Positions 17,758 to 26,034 of a DNA stretch of 64,000 nucleotides are shown one piece after another. The notes beneath the pieces were generated by a model. The model worked only from the letters and a program-made list of their open reading frames with translations, was not told the DNA's origin and did no database searches. The stretch's first letter is position 1; each line of letters begins with the position of its first letter. The stretch spans positions 11,641-75,640 of the forward strand of contig DASXVQ010000025.1 in assembly GCA_036504155.1 (NCBI GenBank), read 5' to 3'. This DNA is from JACRCT01 sp036504155 (GTDB lineage: Bacteria; Myxococcota; Myxococcia; Myxococcales; UBA5297). A program made the position numbers and the translations under genes.

Positions 17758-18927
17758 ATGAGTCCGATGCGCTCCACCATCCTCCGGTTCGCCCCGCTCG
17801 CCGCCGCGGCTCTGCTCCTCGCGCCGTCCTGTGCCTCCACGCGCTCGGGGAGGGCAGGCGCCGGCCAGCCCGAGGTCCTGCACTTCGACCCCATCCTCGT
17901 CACTCCGGGCGGCAAGGAGGAGATGGAGCTGGCGGGGATGAACGACGAGGAGCTCTTCGCGCTGGGCACCAGCGCCTTCGCCGCCGAGGACTACGAGAAG
18001 GCCGCCCGCTGCTTCTCCCGCCTGGCCGACACCTTCGCGGACTCCAAGCATCGCGTCGAGGCCGCCTTCAACGCCGGGCTGTCGCTGGAGCGGCTGGCGA
18101 AGTTCGCCGAGGCCGCCGAGCGCTTCAAGCCGCTGGCCGACCCCGCCAAGGGCACCGGCGACGCGCTCGACGCCGCCTTCCGCCTGGCCGAGTGCTACTA
18201 CCACCTCGACCAGTACCCGCAGGCCATCGAGATCCTGGGCGTCGTCGCCGCGCGCGAGGACGTCTCCGCGCAGAACCGGCTGCAGGCCAAGGTGCACAAG
18301 GGCATCTGCCAGCTCGAGAACGGCGAGCTGGACGCCGCCGAGAGCTCGCTGCGCGACTCGCTCAACTACTGGGCCGAGAAGCAGGAGACCGAGCGCCTGG
18401 ACGAGTACTTCCCGGGCCAGGCCCAGTTCTTCCTGGGCGAGATCTACCGGGTCTTCTACGAGCGGGTGGACCTCGACCCGGAGCAGGGCGAGGACAAGCT
18501 GGCCAAGGACCTCGAGACCAAGTGCGAGATGCTGCTCTCCGCCCAGGGCCACTTCCTGCGCGCCATCCGCATCGGCGAAGGCCAGTGGGCCACCGCGGCC
18601 GGGTTCCGCATCGGCGCCCTCTACGAGAGCCTCTACGACGCCATGCTCAACGCCAAGGTCCCGCCGGGCCTCGACTCCGACCAGCAGCAGATCTACCGCG
18701 AGGAGCTGCACAAGAAGGTGCGGGTCCTGGTGACCAAGGCCATGTCCATCTACGAGCGGACCCTGGCCGCCGCCGAGCGCATCGGCTCCGAGAACCCGTT
18801 CATCGCCAAGACCCGCGAGAGCCTCGATCGCCTCAAGCAGATCCTGCTCGAAACCCCCGAGCCGCCCGCCGCGGCGCCTGCCGCCACCGAGCCCAGCCAG
18901 GCCAAGCCGGCCGAGCCGGCCTCCTGA
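17758..18927 (+). CDS. TPR-repeat outer-membrane lipoprotein
   Basis: A 389-residue protein with a lipoprotein signal peptide ending in the lipobox LAPSC (Cys about 24). Tetratricopeptide helices follow over about residues 60-320 (for example EELFALGTSAFAAEDYEKAARCF and AAFRLAECYYHLDQYPQAIEIL), and a Pro/Ala/Glu-rich C-terminal tail ends the protein. It is expected in the periplasm, attached to a membrane, as a protein-protein scaffold. Start ATG 17758 has GGGAGG at suitable spacing. It precedes the giant pseudo-receiver protein by 63 nt, but that gene has its own candidate promoter. Confidence 0.9.
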   Translation: MSPMRSTILRFAPLAAAALLLAPSCASTRSGRAGAGQPEVLHFDPILVTPGGKEEMELAGMNDEELFALGTSAFAAEDYEKAARCFSRLADTFADSKHRVEAAFNAGLSLERLAKFAEAAERFKPLADPAKGTGDALDAAFRLAECYYHLDQYPQAIEILGVVAAREDVSAQNRLQAKVHKGICQLENGELDAAESSLRDSLNYWAEKQETERLDEYFPGQAQFFLGEIYRVFYERVDLDPEQGEDKLAKDLETKCEMLLSAQGHFLRAIRIGEGQWATAAGFRIGALYESLYDAMLNAKVPPGLDSDQQQIYREELHKKVRVLVTKAMSIYERTLAAAERIGSENPFIAKTRESLDRLKQILLETPEPPAAAPAATEPSQAKPAEPAS

Positions 18928-18953
18928 AAGCGCCGCCATTTCGGGCGGTTTCG

Positions 18954-18981
18954 TGGACGGTTGGGCAACGCAGGGTAGAAT
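18954..18981 (+). promoter_or_regulatory. candidate sigma70-type promoter for the giant coiled-coil gene
   Basis: TGGACG (18954-18959) and TAGAAT (18976-18981) are separated by 16 nt. The expected transcription start falls about 2 nt before the ATG at 18991, and no Shine-Dalgarno is visible, which would make the mRNA leaderless. Confidence 0.4.
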
Positions 18982-18990
18982 CAGCCCCGC

Positions 18991-21900
18991 ATGGCCGGTC
19001 CCGTCCTCCTCGTCCACGACGACATTGCGGTCATCGCCCCCGCCAAGCGCGTGCTGCAGCGCGAGGGCATGGACAGTGTCCTCGTCACCAACGCCGCCGA
19101 CGCCGTCATCACCTTCGGTGACCTCGGTCCGGCCGTGGTGGTGCTCGCGCCCGAGGTCGACGGCGGCCGCGGCGCGGCGATCTACCAGGAGATCCGCAAC
19201 CACCCCCGCGGCGAGACCACCCGGTTCGTCCTGCTGGGCCACGGCATCCCCGAGGCCCCCGAGGCGGCGGTGGTCGAGCTGCCGCTCGACGGGCAGGCGC
19301 TCCTCGAGGCGATCCAGCGGGCGCTCGACGGCGACGATGTCGCCGCGGCCTGGCGCCTGTCCGAACCCGGGGACTCGCCGGGGCCCGCCCCCGAGACGGA
19401 GAAGCCGCTCGCCGAAACCCTCTTCGGGGACGCCGCCGCCGAGCCGCCTGCCGCCGAGGCTGCGCCGCAGTCTCCGGACGCCTCAGAGCAGCTGTCGGAT
19501 GCGCTCTTCGGGGACGCGAACGGCGACCCGGCTGCGGAGTCCGCGCCGCATCCTCGGGAGGGCTCCGAGCAGCTGTCGGACACGCTCTTCGGGGACGCGA
19601 ACGGCGAGCCTGCCGCGGCCGAGTCCGCGCCGCTGGCGGATGGGCTCTTCGCGCAGAGGCCTGCAGACGAAGGAGCGGCGCCGGGCGCCGAGTCCATCTT
19701 CGACGACGCGCCAGTGCCGCCGTCCGAGGAAGGGGCGGCGGCAGCGCTCTCCGAGGAGCTGCTCCAGCAGGCCGCCGCCGCCGCGCCGCCGGAGGACGCT
19801 CTCCTCACGGAGCCTCCACCGCCGGTAGGGGATTCGGCAGCGCCGCTTTCGGAGACGCTCTTCGGGGACGGGGTCGCGGATCAGGCCGCGCCCGATTCCG
19901 CGCCGCTTTCGGACGAGTTCACGGAGCCGCCGCCGCCGGCTGGGGTTTCGGCAGCGCCGCTTTCGGACACGCTCTTCGGGGACGGAGTCGCGGAGCAGGC
20001 CGCGCCCGATTCCTCGCCGCAGTCGGACGAGCTCACGGAGCCGCCGCCGCCGGCTGGGGATTCGGCAGCGCCGCTCGCGGACGCGCTCTTCGGCGACGGC
20101 GTCGCGGAGCAGGCCGCGGCCGAATCCGCCCCGCTGTCGGACGGGCTCGTCGCGGAAGCGCCGCCCGCCGGCGATCCGTCGGCGCCACTGTCGGACACGC
20201 TCTTCGGGGACGGCGTTGCCGATCAGGCCGTGGCCGAGTCTGCGCCGCTGGCGGACGGGCTCATCGCGGATCCTCCGCCCGCCGGCGACTCGGCGGCCCC
20301 GCTGTCGGACACGCTCTTCGGGGACGGCGTCGCCGACCAGGCCGCGGCCGACTCCGCGCCGCTGTCGGACGGGGGCGTCGCCGAGCCGCCGCCCACCAGC
20401 GATTCGGCAGCAGCCCCGCTCTCGGACACGCTCTTCTCGGACCTGAGCAATGGCGGCACGGCGGAGGGCGAGGGGACCGCCCAGTTGTCCGCCGCGGCGT
20501 TCGGCGGCGAGGAGCAGGCCGTCCCGGCCCAGCCCTCGAGCGACGCGTTCGCCGACGAGGTCCTGAAGTGGTCGACCGAGCCACCGGCGGAGGATGCGGC
20601 GGCGCCCGCAGCCGAGCCGGACCTCGTCGAGCCGTCTCCCGAACAGCCGGCCGAGCTTCCCGAGCCTCCCGCGGCCGAGGAGCCCGAGCCTCCCGCGGAA
20701 GCGACTCCGGACGAGCTGGCGCAAGCGACGGAATCGACGGATGCCGGCCTGCTGGCTGAGCGCGCTCCCGACGAATCGCTCCTGGAGGAACTGGCAAAGG
20801 CCACTGCGGACGCAGTCCCTGAGCTGATGCCCGACCCGGCGGCAGCGCCGAAGAAGGTCGATCCCGAGCCGACTCCCGAGCTGGACTGGGAAGAGACGCA
20901 GCGGCAGGCGCGCGAAGAGGCGCGCCGAGCCGCAGACCTGGCGGAGAAGGAGACGGAGCTCGCTGTGGAGGCGGAGCTCCGGGACGCCGACAGGAAGGCC
21001 CAGGATGCCGCGGTCGCCACCGAAGAAGGCAAGGCCCAGGAAGAGGCCGAGAAGGCCGAGCAGGAGCGGCTGGCCGCCGAAGAAGAAGCGGCACGGATCG
21101 CGGCCGAGGACATGAAGGCCCAGGAAGAGGCCGAGAAGGCCGAGCAGGACCGGCTCGCCGCCGAAGAAGAAGCGGCACGGGTCGCGGCCGAGGAGCTCAA
21201 GGCCCAGGAAGAGGCCGAGAAGGCCGAGCAGGAGCGGCTGGCCGCCGAAGAAGAAGCAGCGCGGATCGCGGCCGAGGAGCTGAAGGTCCAGGAAGAGGCC
21301 GAGAAAGCCGAGCAGGAGCGGCTGGCCGCCGAAGCAGAGGCGGCACGGGTCGTGGCCGAGGAGCTGAAGGCCCAGCAAGAGGCCGAGAAAGCCGAGCAGG
21401 AGCGGCTCGCCGCCGAGGAACAGGCCCGGGAAGAAGCGGAGCTCGAGCGCCTTGCGGCCGAGCTGCAAGCCAAGCAGGAGGCCGAGGCCGCCGCGCAGGC
21501 GGAGGAGAGGCAGGCGCTGGAGGACTCCAAGCGCGAGAAGACCGTGGCACTGCACAAGTCTGCCGACGACGCCCTGCGTGCGGCGTGCGAGGAGCGCGAC
21601 AGGTTGGAGGCCGAGGCGGCCGAGACCGCCCGCCGTCGCAAGGAGACCGAGCTCGAGTCCGCGAAGCTGCGCGAGTTGGCGCAGGCCCGGAAAGAGGAGA
21701 GCGAGCGCGAGCTGCAGGCGCTGGCCGAGGCGAACCTCGCCGCCCAGGAGGAGGAGCGCCGCTCTCTCGCCGAGCGCGAACGCCTCGAGGCCAAGGCCCA
21801 GGAGCTCGCCCGCCGCCGCGAGGAGGCTCGCCGCAACGCCGAGGGCGCCCAGAAGAGGGTCGAGGAGGAGGCCGCCAAGGCCGAGGAGCTGCGCCACCAG

Positions 21901-24705
21901 GCCGAGGAGCAGAAGCGCCGGGTCGACGAGATCCGCGCCCGCGAGGAAGAGGAGCGCCGCCGCATCGCCGAACTCAAGCAGGCCGCTGTCGACGAGGAGC
22001 AGCGCGCCGCCGAGGAGCGCGAGCGCCTGGAGGCCGAGGCCGCGGAGATCGCGAGACGCCGCGAGGAGTCCCGTCGCAAGGTCGAGGCGGAGAAGAAGAA
22101 GGCCGACGACGACATCCGCCGCATCGAGGAGCTCGAGCAGCTCGCCGAGGAGCACCGGCAGCGCGTCGAGGCCGCCAAGGCCACCGAGGAGCAGCACCGC
22201 CGGCGCATCGCCGAGCTCAAGAAGGCCGCCGAGGAAGAAGAGCGCAAGGCCACGCTCGAGCGCGAGCAGGTGGAGGCCGGCGCCCAGGACCTCGCTCGCC
22301 GGCGCGAGGAGAGCAAGAAGGAGATCGAGGCGGCCCAGAAGCAGCTCGAGGCCGAGTCCCAGCAAGCCGACGCCCTGGTCGGCGCCGCCGACGAGCTGCA
22401 GCTGCGCATCGCCGAGGTGAAGGCCCGCGAGGAGGCGCAGAAGGGTCGCGTCGAGGAGCTCGCGGAAGCCGCCCGCGCCGAGGAGCGCCGCTCCGAGGAG
22501 CTCGCCCAGCGCCTCGCCCAGGAGGAGGCCGAGCTCGTCCAGAGGAAGGACGAGCTGGAGGCCATGGCCGAGGAGGCCCGCAGGAAGTTCGACGCCGAGA
22601 CCAGCTCGCTCGCCCGCCGCCGCGAGGAGCTGCAGCGGCAGGCCGAGGAGGCCGCGCTGCGGCTCGAGGCCGAGCGCGTCGCCGTCGAGGAGCAGGAGCG
22701 CAGGGTCGAGGAGCAGGCCAGGAGCGCCGAGGAGGACCTCAAGAAGCGCGCCGAGCGCGCCCGCCAGCGCCTGGAGGCCGAGAACGCGGCGATCGAGGAG
22801 GAGAACCGCAAGCTCCAGGAGGTGGCCCGGGCCACCGAGCGCGAGCTCAAGCTGCGCGCCGAGGCCGCCCGGAAGAAGGTCGAGCAGGAGCACGCCACGC
22901 TCGAGGCCGAGCAGCGCGCCGCCGCGGAGGCCGCCGAGGCCGCCGCCGTCGAGGCGCGGCACGAGCTCGAGTCCGCGCGCAAGAAGCTCGAGGCCGAGCG
23001 CGTCGCCGCCGAGGAGGAGGCACGCCTCGCCGGAGAGCAGGCGGCCGCCGCCGGACGCGAGCTGAAGGAGAGGGCGGAGGCGACGCGGAAGAGGCTGGAG
23101 GCCGAGCGCGCCGCGGTGGAGGCGGAGGAGCGCCGCGCGCTGGAGCAGTCGGCCGCCGCCGAGCGCGAGCTGAAGGAGAAGGCCGAGGCCACGCGCAAGA
23201 AGCTGGAGGCCGAGCGCGCCGCGGTCGAGGAAGAGGAGCGGCGCCTGGACGAAACGGCCGAGAAGACCGGCAAGGAGCTGCACGACCGCGCCGACGTCGC
23301 CCGGCGCCAGCGCGAGGCCCGCGAGGACGAGATCCGCCGCGATCTGGCCGAGCGCGAGGCGGAGCAGGCCGAGATCCGCAAGCGCGAGGAGGAGGCCCGC
23401 AAGACGCTCGAGGCAGCTCGTCCGGGACGGGGCCGGGTTGCGCCGCAGAGGCCCGAGGCCGCAGGCGACGAGCCGGGCGCCAACGATCCTCGGCACGTGC
23501 GCCCCTTCGCCTCGGGCAAGTGGCGAGGCCCGCTGCGCGTGACCGAGATGGCCCCGGCCAACGACGAGCCGACCTCGCCCGCCTTCCATCCTCCGGCGGC
23601 GGCCCAGGCCGTGGCCCAGGACGAAGGGGTCGACCTGGACGAGGGCTTCAAGACCGGCCCGTCGCTTCAGCCCACCGAGCCGCCGTTCCCGCCGCGCGGG
23701 ACGCTGGCCCAGCTCGACGCTCCGGCGCTGCTCTGCAAGGCCTTCGACGGCCGGCTGACGGGCCGCGTGGACGTCGCGGGGCTGGATGCCCAGCGCACGC
23801 TCTGGTTCGAGGACGGGCGGCTGGTTGCCGCGGCCTCGACCTCGCTCGTCGAGCGGCTGGAGGACGTGGCTCTGCGCGGTGGGCTCATCACCGCGCCCCA
23901 GCACCACGCGCTGCGCGTCAGCGACGAGCGGCACGCGCGCCGGCTGGCGCTGCAGATGGTGGAGCTGGGCTACATCCGGCCGCAGGAGCTCTACCCGCTG
24001 GTGCGCAGGCGGGTGCAGGAGATCTGCTTCTCGATCTTCCTCGACGAATCCTCGGCGTACGTCTTCACGCCCGAAGCCCCGCCGGCCGAGGAGCGCGTCG
24101 TGCTGCCGACGCACCCCTACTCCATGGCCGCCGAGGGCGTCCGCCGCAAGCTGTCGACGCCGCGGCTGTGGGCGCGGCTGGGGGGCCCGGCGACGCTCTT
24201 GCGCCCGCGCTCCCAGGGGTTCGACCTCGACTACTTCGGGCTCTCGGCGAAGGAGCGCAGGCTCGCCGTCATGGTCGACGGGCTGCGCACGGTCGAGGAG
24301 CTGCTCTTCGAGGGCGGGCTCGACGAGGCCGCGGCGCTCAAGGTGCTCTACTCGCTCGCCGCGGCGGGCGTCGTGGAGATCGCCGTGCTCGGCCGCGCGG
24401 CCCGGCCGGCCAACCCCCAGGAAGCCGTGCGGCTCGACCTCGCCCGGGTGGCGGAGAAGTACAACCAGGTGGTCGCCGGCGACTACTTCCAGATGCTGGG
24501 CCTGCGCCGCGACGCCTCGGGCTACGAGGTGCGCGAGGCCTACGAGAAGTTGGCGCGCGAGTTCCACCCCGACCGTTTCGGCGCCCTGGACGACGCCATG
24601 CTGTTCCGGCGCCTCGACGAGATAGGCCGCGCCCTCGCCGAGGCGGCCGACGTGCTCGCCGATGACGCGGTGCGCGAGGACTACGCACGCAGTCTCGCGG
24701 ACTAG
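18991..24705 (+). CDS. giant pseudo-receiver / coiled-coil / DUF4388-like / J-domain protein
   Basis: A 1904-residue cytoplasmic protein without signal peptide. Residues 1-115 have a response-regulator receiver fold (LLVHDD, AVVVLAP, TRFVLLGHG, VVELPLDG), but the phospho-acceptor Asp is Ala, the Thr/Ser switch is Gly and the conserved Lys is Leu, so it is a pseudo-receiver. About 130-490 hold repeated LSDTLFGDG motifs in a disordered acidic linker. About 620-1490 is Glu/Ala/Arg-rich coiled coil, starting with five near-identical 28-residue units. About 1565-1800 resembles DUF4388 (GTLAQLDAPALLCKAFDGRL). Residues ~1825-1895 are a J-domain with YFQMLGL and the HPD motif in FHPDRFG, able in principle to stimulate a DnaK. 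AglZ and FrzS of Myxococcus also join a pseudo-receiver to a long coiled coil and serve MglA-dependent motility, so a polarity role is a reasonable hypothesis given mglBA 2 kb downstream. Confidence 0.9.
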   Translation: MAGPVLLVHDDIAVIAPAKRVLQREGMDSVLVTNAADAVITFGDLGPAVVVLAPEVDGGRGAAIYQEIRNHPRGETTRFVLLGHGIPEAPEAAVVELPLDGQALLEAIQRALDGDDVAAAWRLSEPGDSPGPAPETEKPLAETLFGDAAAEPPAAEAAPQSPDASEQLSDALFGDANGDPAAESAPHPREGSEQLSDTLFGDANGEPAAAESAPLADGLFAQRPADEGAAPGAESIFDDAPVPPSEEGAAAALSEELLQQAAAAAPPEDALLTEPPPPVGDSAAPLSETLFGDGVADQAAPDSAPLSDEFTEPPPPAGVSAAPLSDTLFGDGVAEQAAPDSSPQSDELTEPPPPAGDSAAPLADALFGDGVAEQAAAESAPLSDGLVAEAPPAGDPSAPLSDTLFGDGVADQAVAESAPLADGLIADPPPAGDSAAPLSDTLFGDGVADQAAADSAPLSDGGVAEPPPTSDSAAAPLSDTLFSDLSNGGTAEGEGTAQLSAAAFGGEEQAVPAQPSSDAFADEVLKWSTEPPAEDAAAPAAEPDLVEPSPEQPAELPEPPAAEEPEPPAEATPDELAQATESTDAGLLAERAPDESLLEELAKATADAVPELMPDPAAAPKKVDPEPTPELDWEETQRQAREEARRAADLAEKETELAVEAELRDADRKAQDAAVATEEGKAQEEAEKAEQERLAAEEEAARIAAEDMKAQEEAEKAEQDRLAAEEEAARVAAEELKAQEEAEKAEQERLAAEEEAARIAAEELKVQEEAEKAEQERLAAEAEAARVVAEELKAQQEAEKAEQERLAAEEQAREEAELERLAAELQAKQEAEAAAQAEERQALEDSKREKTVALHKSADDALRAACEERDRLEAEAAETARRRKETELESAKLRELAQARKEESERELQALAEANLAAQEEERRSLAERERLEAKAQELARRREEARRNAEGAQKRVEEEAAKAEELRHQAEEQKRRVDEIRAREEEERRRIAELKQAAVDEEQRAAEERERLEAEAAEIARRREESRRKVEAEKKKADDDIRRIEELEQLAEEHRQRVEAAKATEEQHRRRIAELKKAAEEEERKATLEREQVEAGAQDLARRREESKKEIEAAQKQLEAESQQADALVGAADELQLRIAEVKAREEAQKGRVEELAEAARAEERRSEELAQRLAQEEAELVQRKDELEAMAEEARRKFDAETSSLARRREELQRQAEEAALRLEAERVAVEEQERRVEEQARSAEEDLKKRAERARQRLEAENAAIEEENRKLQEVARATERELKLRAEAARKKVEQEHATLEAEQRAAAEAAEAAAVEARHELESARKKLEAERVAAEEEARLAGEQAAAAGRELKERAEATRKRLEAERAAVEAEERRALEQSAAAERELKEKAEATRKKLEAERAAVEEEERRLDETAEKTGKELHDRADVARRQREAREDEIRRDLAEREAEQAEIRKREEEARKTLEAARPGRGRVAPQRPEAAGDEPGANDPRHVRPFASGKWRGPLRVTEMAPANDEPTSPAFHPPAAAQAVAQDEGVDLDEGFKTGPSLQPTEPPFPPRGTLAQLDAPALLCKAFDGRLTGRVDVAGLDAQRTLWFEDGRLVAAASTSLVERLEDVALRGGLITAPQHHALRVSDERHARRLALQMVELGYIRPQELYPLVRRRVQEICFSIFLDESSAYVFTPEAPPAEERVVLPTHPYSMAAEGVRRKLSTPRLWARLGGPATLLRPRSQGFDLDYFGLSAKERRLAVMVDGLRTVEELLFEGGLDEAAALKVLYSLAAAGVVEIAVLGRAARPANPQEAVRLDLARVAEKYNQVVAGDYFQMLGLRRDASGYEVREAYEKLAREFHPDRFGALDDAMLFRRLDEIGRALAEAADVLADDAVREDYARSLAD
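19808..20450. repeat. six ~39-residue coding tandem repeats (LSDTLFGDG units)
   Basis: Direct repeats of about 115-120 nt encode EPPPPAGDSAAPLSDTLF-type units, each followed by GDGVADQAA and SAPLSDGL. Shorter half-units occur upstream from about 19400. They lie within the giant gene and keep frame. The amphipathic core LSDTLFGD is the most conserved part, as expected for a repeated short linear binding motif. Confidence 0.85.
21028..21430. repeat. five 84-nt coding repeats (28-residue coiled-coil units)
   Basis: Units of 84 nt encode KAQEEAEKAEQERLAAEEEA plus ARIAAEEL, exactly four heptads each. They are nearly identical at DNA level, indicating recent unequal-crossover expansion of the coiled-coil rod. 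Confidence 0.85.
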
Positions 24706-24763
24706 CCCGCGACCGGCCGGCGCGGCCCCCCACGGGCGTGTGGAAGGCGGCCTTCGCGGTCCC

Positions 24764-24769
24764 TATAAT
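24764..24769 (+). promoter_or_regulatory. candidate -10 element for def
   Basis: A perfect TATAAT lies 42 nt before the deformylase start. No good -35 element is seen at 16-18 nt upstream, so the assignment rests on the -10 alone. Confidence 0.35.
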
Positions 24770-24811
24770 CCGGTGCCTTTCAGGTGTTGGGGAGGATGAA
24801 GAGGGTAGACC

Positions 24812-25375
24812 ATGGTTCGCGAGATCCTCATCTGGCCCGATCCCCTGCTCGGCGAGCAGGCGAGCGAGGTCAAGGCTGTCGACGACTCAGTCCGCGCCAT
24901 CGTCGCGGACCTGTTCGACACGATGTACCAGGCCAACGGCGTGGGCCTGGCCGCCCCGCAGATCGGCGTCCTGCAGCGCATCGTCACCATCGACACGACC
25001 CCCAAGCAGGAGGGCGTCAAGCCGCTGGCCCTCATCAACCCCGTCATCGTGAAGTCCGAGGGCGAGGTCGTCTGGGAAGAGGGCTGCCTGTCGGTCCCCG
25101 GCGAGGCCGAGGAGGTCACCCGCTTCGAGAAGGTGACGGTCCGGGCGCTGGACCGCGACGGAAGAGAGATCGAGGTCGAGGGCACGGGTCTGCTCGCCAT
25201 CGCGCTCCAGCACGAGCTCGATCACCTGGACGGCACGGTGTTCGTCGACCGCGTCTCGACCCTCAAGCGCAGCCTCATCAAGCGCCGCATGAAGAAGCTC
25301 AAGGCCGACCGCGAGCGCGAGAAGGCCGAGGGCAAGCAGCCGGAGGCCGAGCGGCTCTCGACCCCGGGCCTCTAG
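24812..25375 (+). CDS. def: peptide deformylase
   Basis: A 187-residue metalloenzyme that removes the N-formyl group from nascent proteins. All three motifs are intact: motif 1 GVGLAAPQ, motif 2 EEGCLSVPG with the metal Cys, and motif 3 QHELDHLDG with the two metal His and catalytic Glu. The C-terminal Lys/Arg/Glu-rich helix (KRRMKKLKADREREKAEG) is a modest extension. AGAGGG lies 7 nt before the ATG. No fmt gene is adjacent; the next gene, an SGNH-like protein, follows after 11 nt and is probably co-transcribed. Confidence 0.97.
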   Translation: MVREILIWPDPLLGEQASEVKAVDDSVRAIVADLFDTMYQANGVGLAAPQIGVLQRIVTIDTTPKQEGVKPLALINPVIVKSEGEVVWEEGCLSVPGEAEEVTRFEKVTVRALDRDGREIEVEGTGLLAIALQHELDHLDGTVFVDRVSTLKRSLIKRRMKKLKADREREKAEGKQPEAERLSTPGL

Positions 25376-25386
25376 GAAGGGCGGGC

Positions 25387-26031
25387 GTGGCCATGGGCGG
25401 GGGACACGTCGCGCTGCTGGGCGACTCGAGCATCGACAACGGCCGCTACACCGGTGGCGAGCCCGACGTGGCCAGCCACCTGCGCGCGCTGCTGCCGCTG
25501 GGGTGGCGCGCGACGCTGCTCGCCCGCGACGGAAGCACGACGAACGACTTCGCCCCGCAGGTCGAGAAGATCCCCGCGGACGCCTCGCACCTTGTCGTCT
25601 CCCTGGGCGGGAACGATCTGCTGCTGGTGAGCGACCTGCTGGCCAAGTCCGTGTCCTCGACCACCGTCGCCCTCGAGCTCTTCGCCGACCGCTGCGAGCG
25701 CTTCGAGCGGAACTACCGCAAGGCGATCGAGCCGCTGCTCGCCCTCGGGCGCGAGCTGACGGTGTGCACGGTCTACGAGGGGAGCTTCCCCGCGCCCCAG
25801 GCCGGCGTGACCCGGACCGCGCTGCGCATCTTCAACGACGCCATCCTGCGCTTCGCCTTCGAGGCGGGGCTGGGCGCCATCGAGATGCGCGCGGTGTGCA
25901 CCGAGCGCAGCGATTTCGCCAACCCCATCGAGCCCTCGGGGCCGGGCGGCCGAAAAATCGCCCGGGCCGTCGCGCAGGCGGTGGGGGCGCTGCCTTCGCC
26001 GCGGACGAGCCGCGTCTTCGTCCTTCGCTAG
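25387..26031 (+). CDS. SGNH/GDSL hydrolase-like protein
   Basis: About 214 residues with the SGNH fold signatures: block I VALLGDSSIDNG with the Ser, a Gly in the second block region, and block III VSLGGNDLLL with Gly-Asn-Asp. The C-terminal catalytic block, usually D-x-x-H-P, here reads ANPIEPSGPGGRKIA, with Glu where His is expected, so hydrolase activity is uncertain or the family uses a different residue. There are two candidate starts, GTG 25387 (6 nt after AGGAAGG) and ATG 25393 (12 nt after); I favour GTG by spacing. No signal peptide is seen. It follows def closely. Confidence 0.8.
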   Translation: MAMGGGHVALLGDSSIDNGRYTGGEPDVASHLRALLPLGWRATLLARDGSTTNDFAPQVEKIPADASHLVVSLGGNDLLLVSDLLAKSVSSTTVALELFADRCERFERNYRKAIEPLLALGRELTVCTVYEGSFPAPQAGVTRTALRIFNDAILRFAFEAGLGAIEMRAVCTERSDFANPIEPSGPGGRKIARAVAQAVGALPSPRTSRVFVLR

Positions 26032-26034
26032 GCT

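Noticed and set aside
19808..20450. CRISPR-like spacing of repeats
   Set aside because: The repeats are imperfect, in frame within a long coding region, and the spacers are related to each other.
19483..24567. 1694-residue Leu/Gly-rich open frame on the minus strand
   Set aside because: It is the mirror of the coiled-coil gene; the periodic Leu runs come from reading GAG codons backwards.
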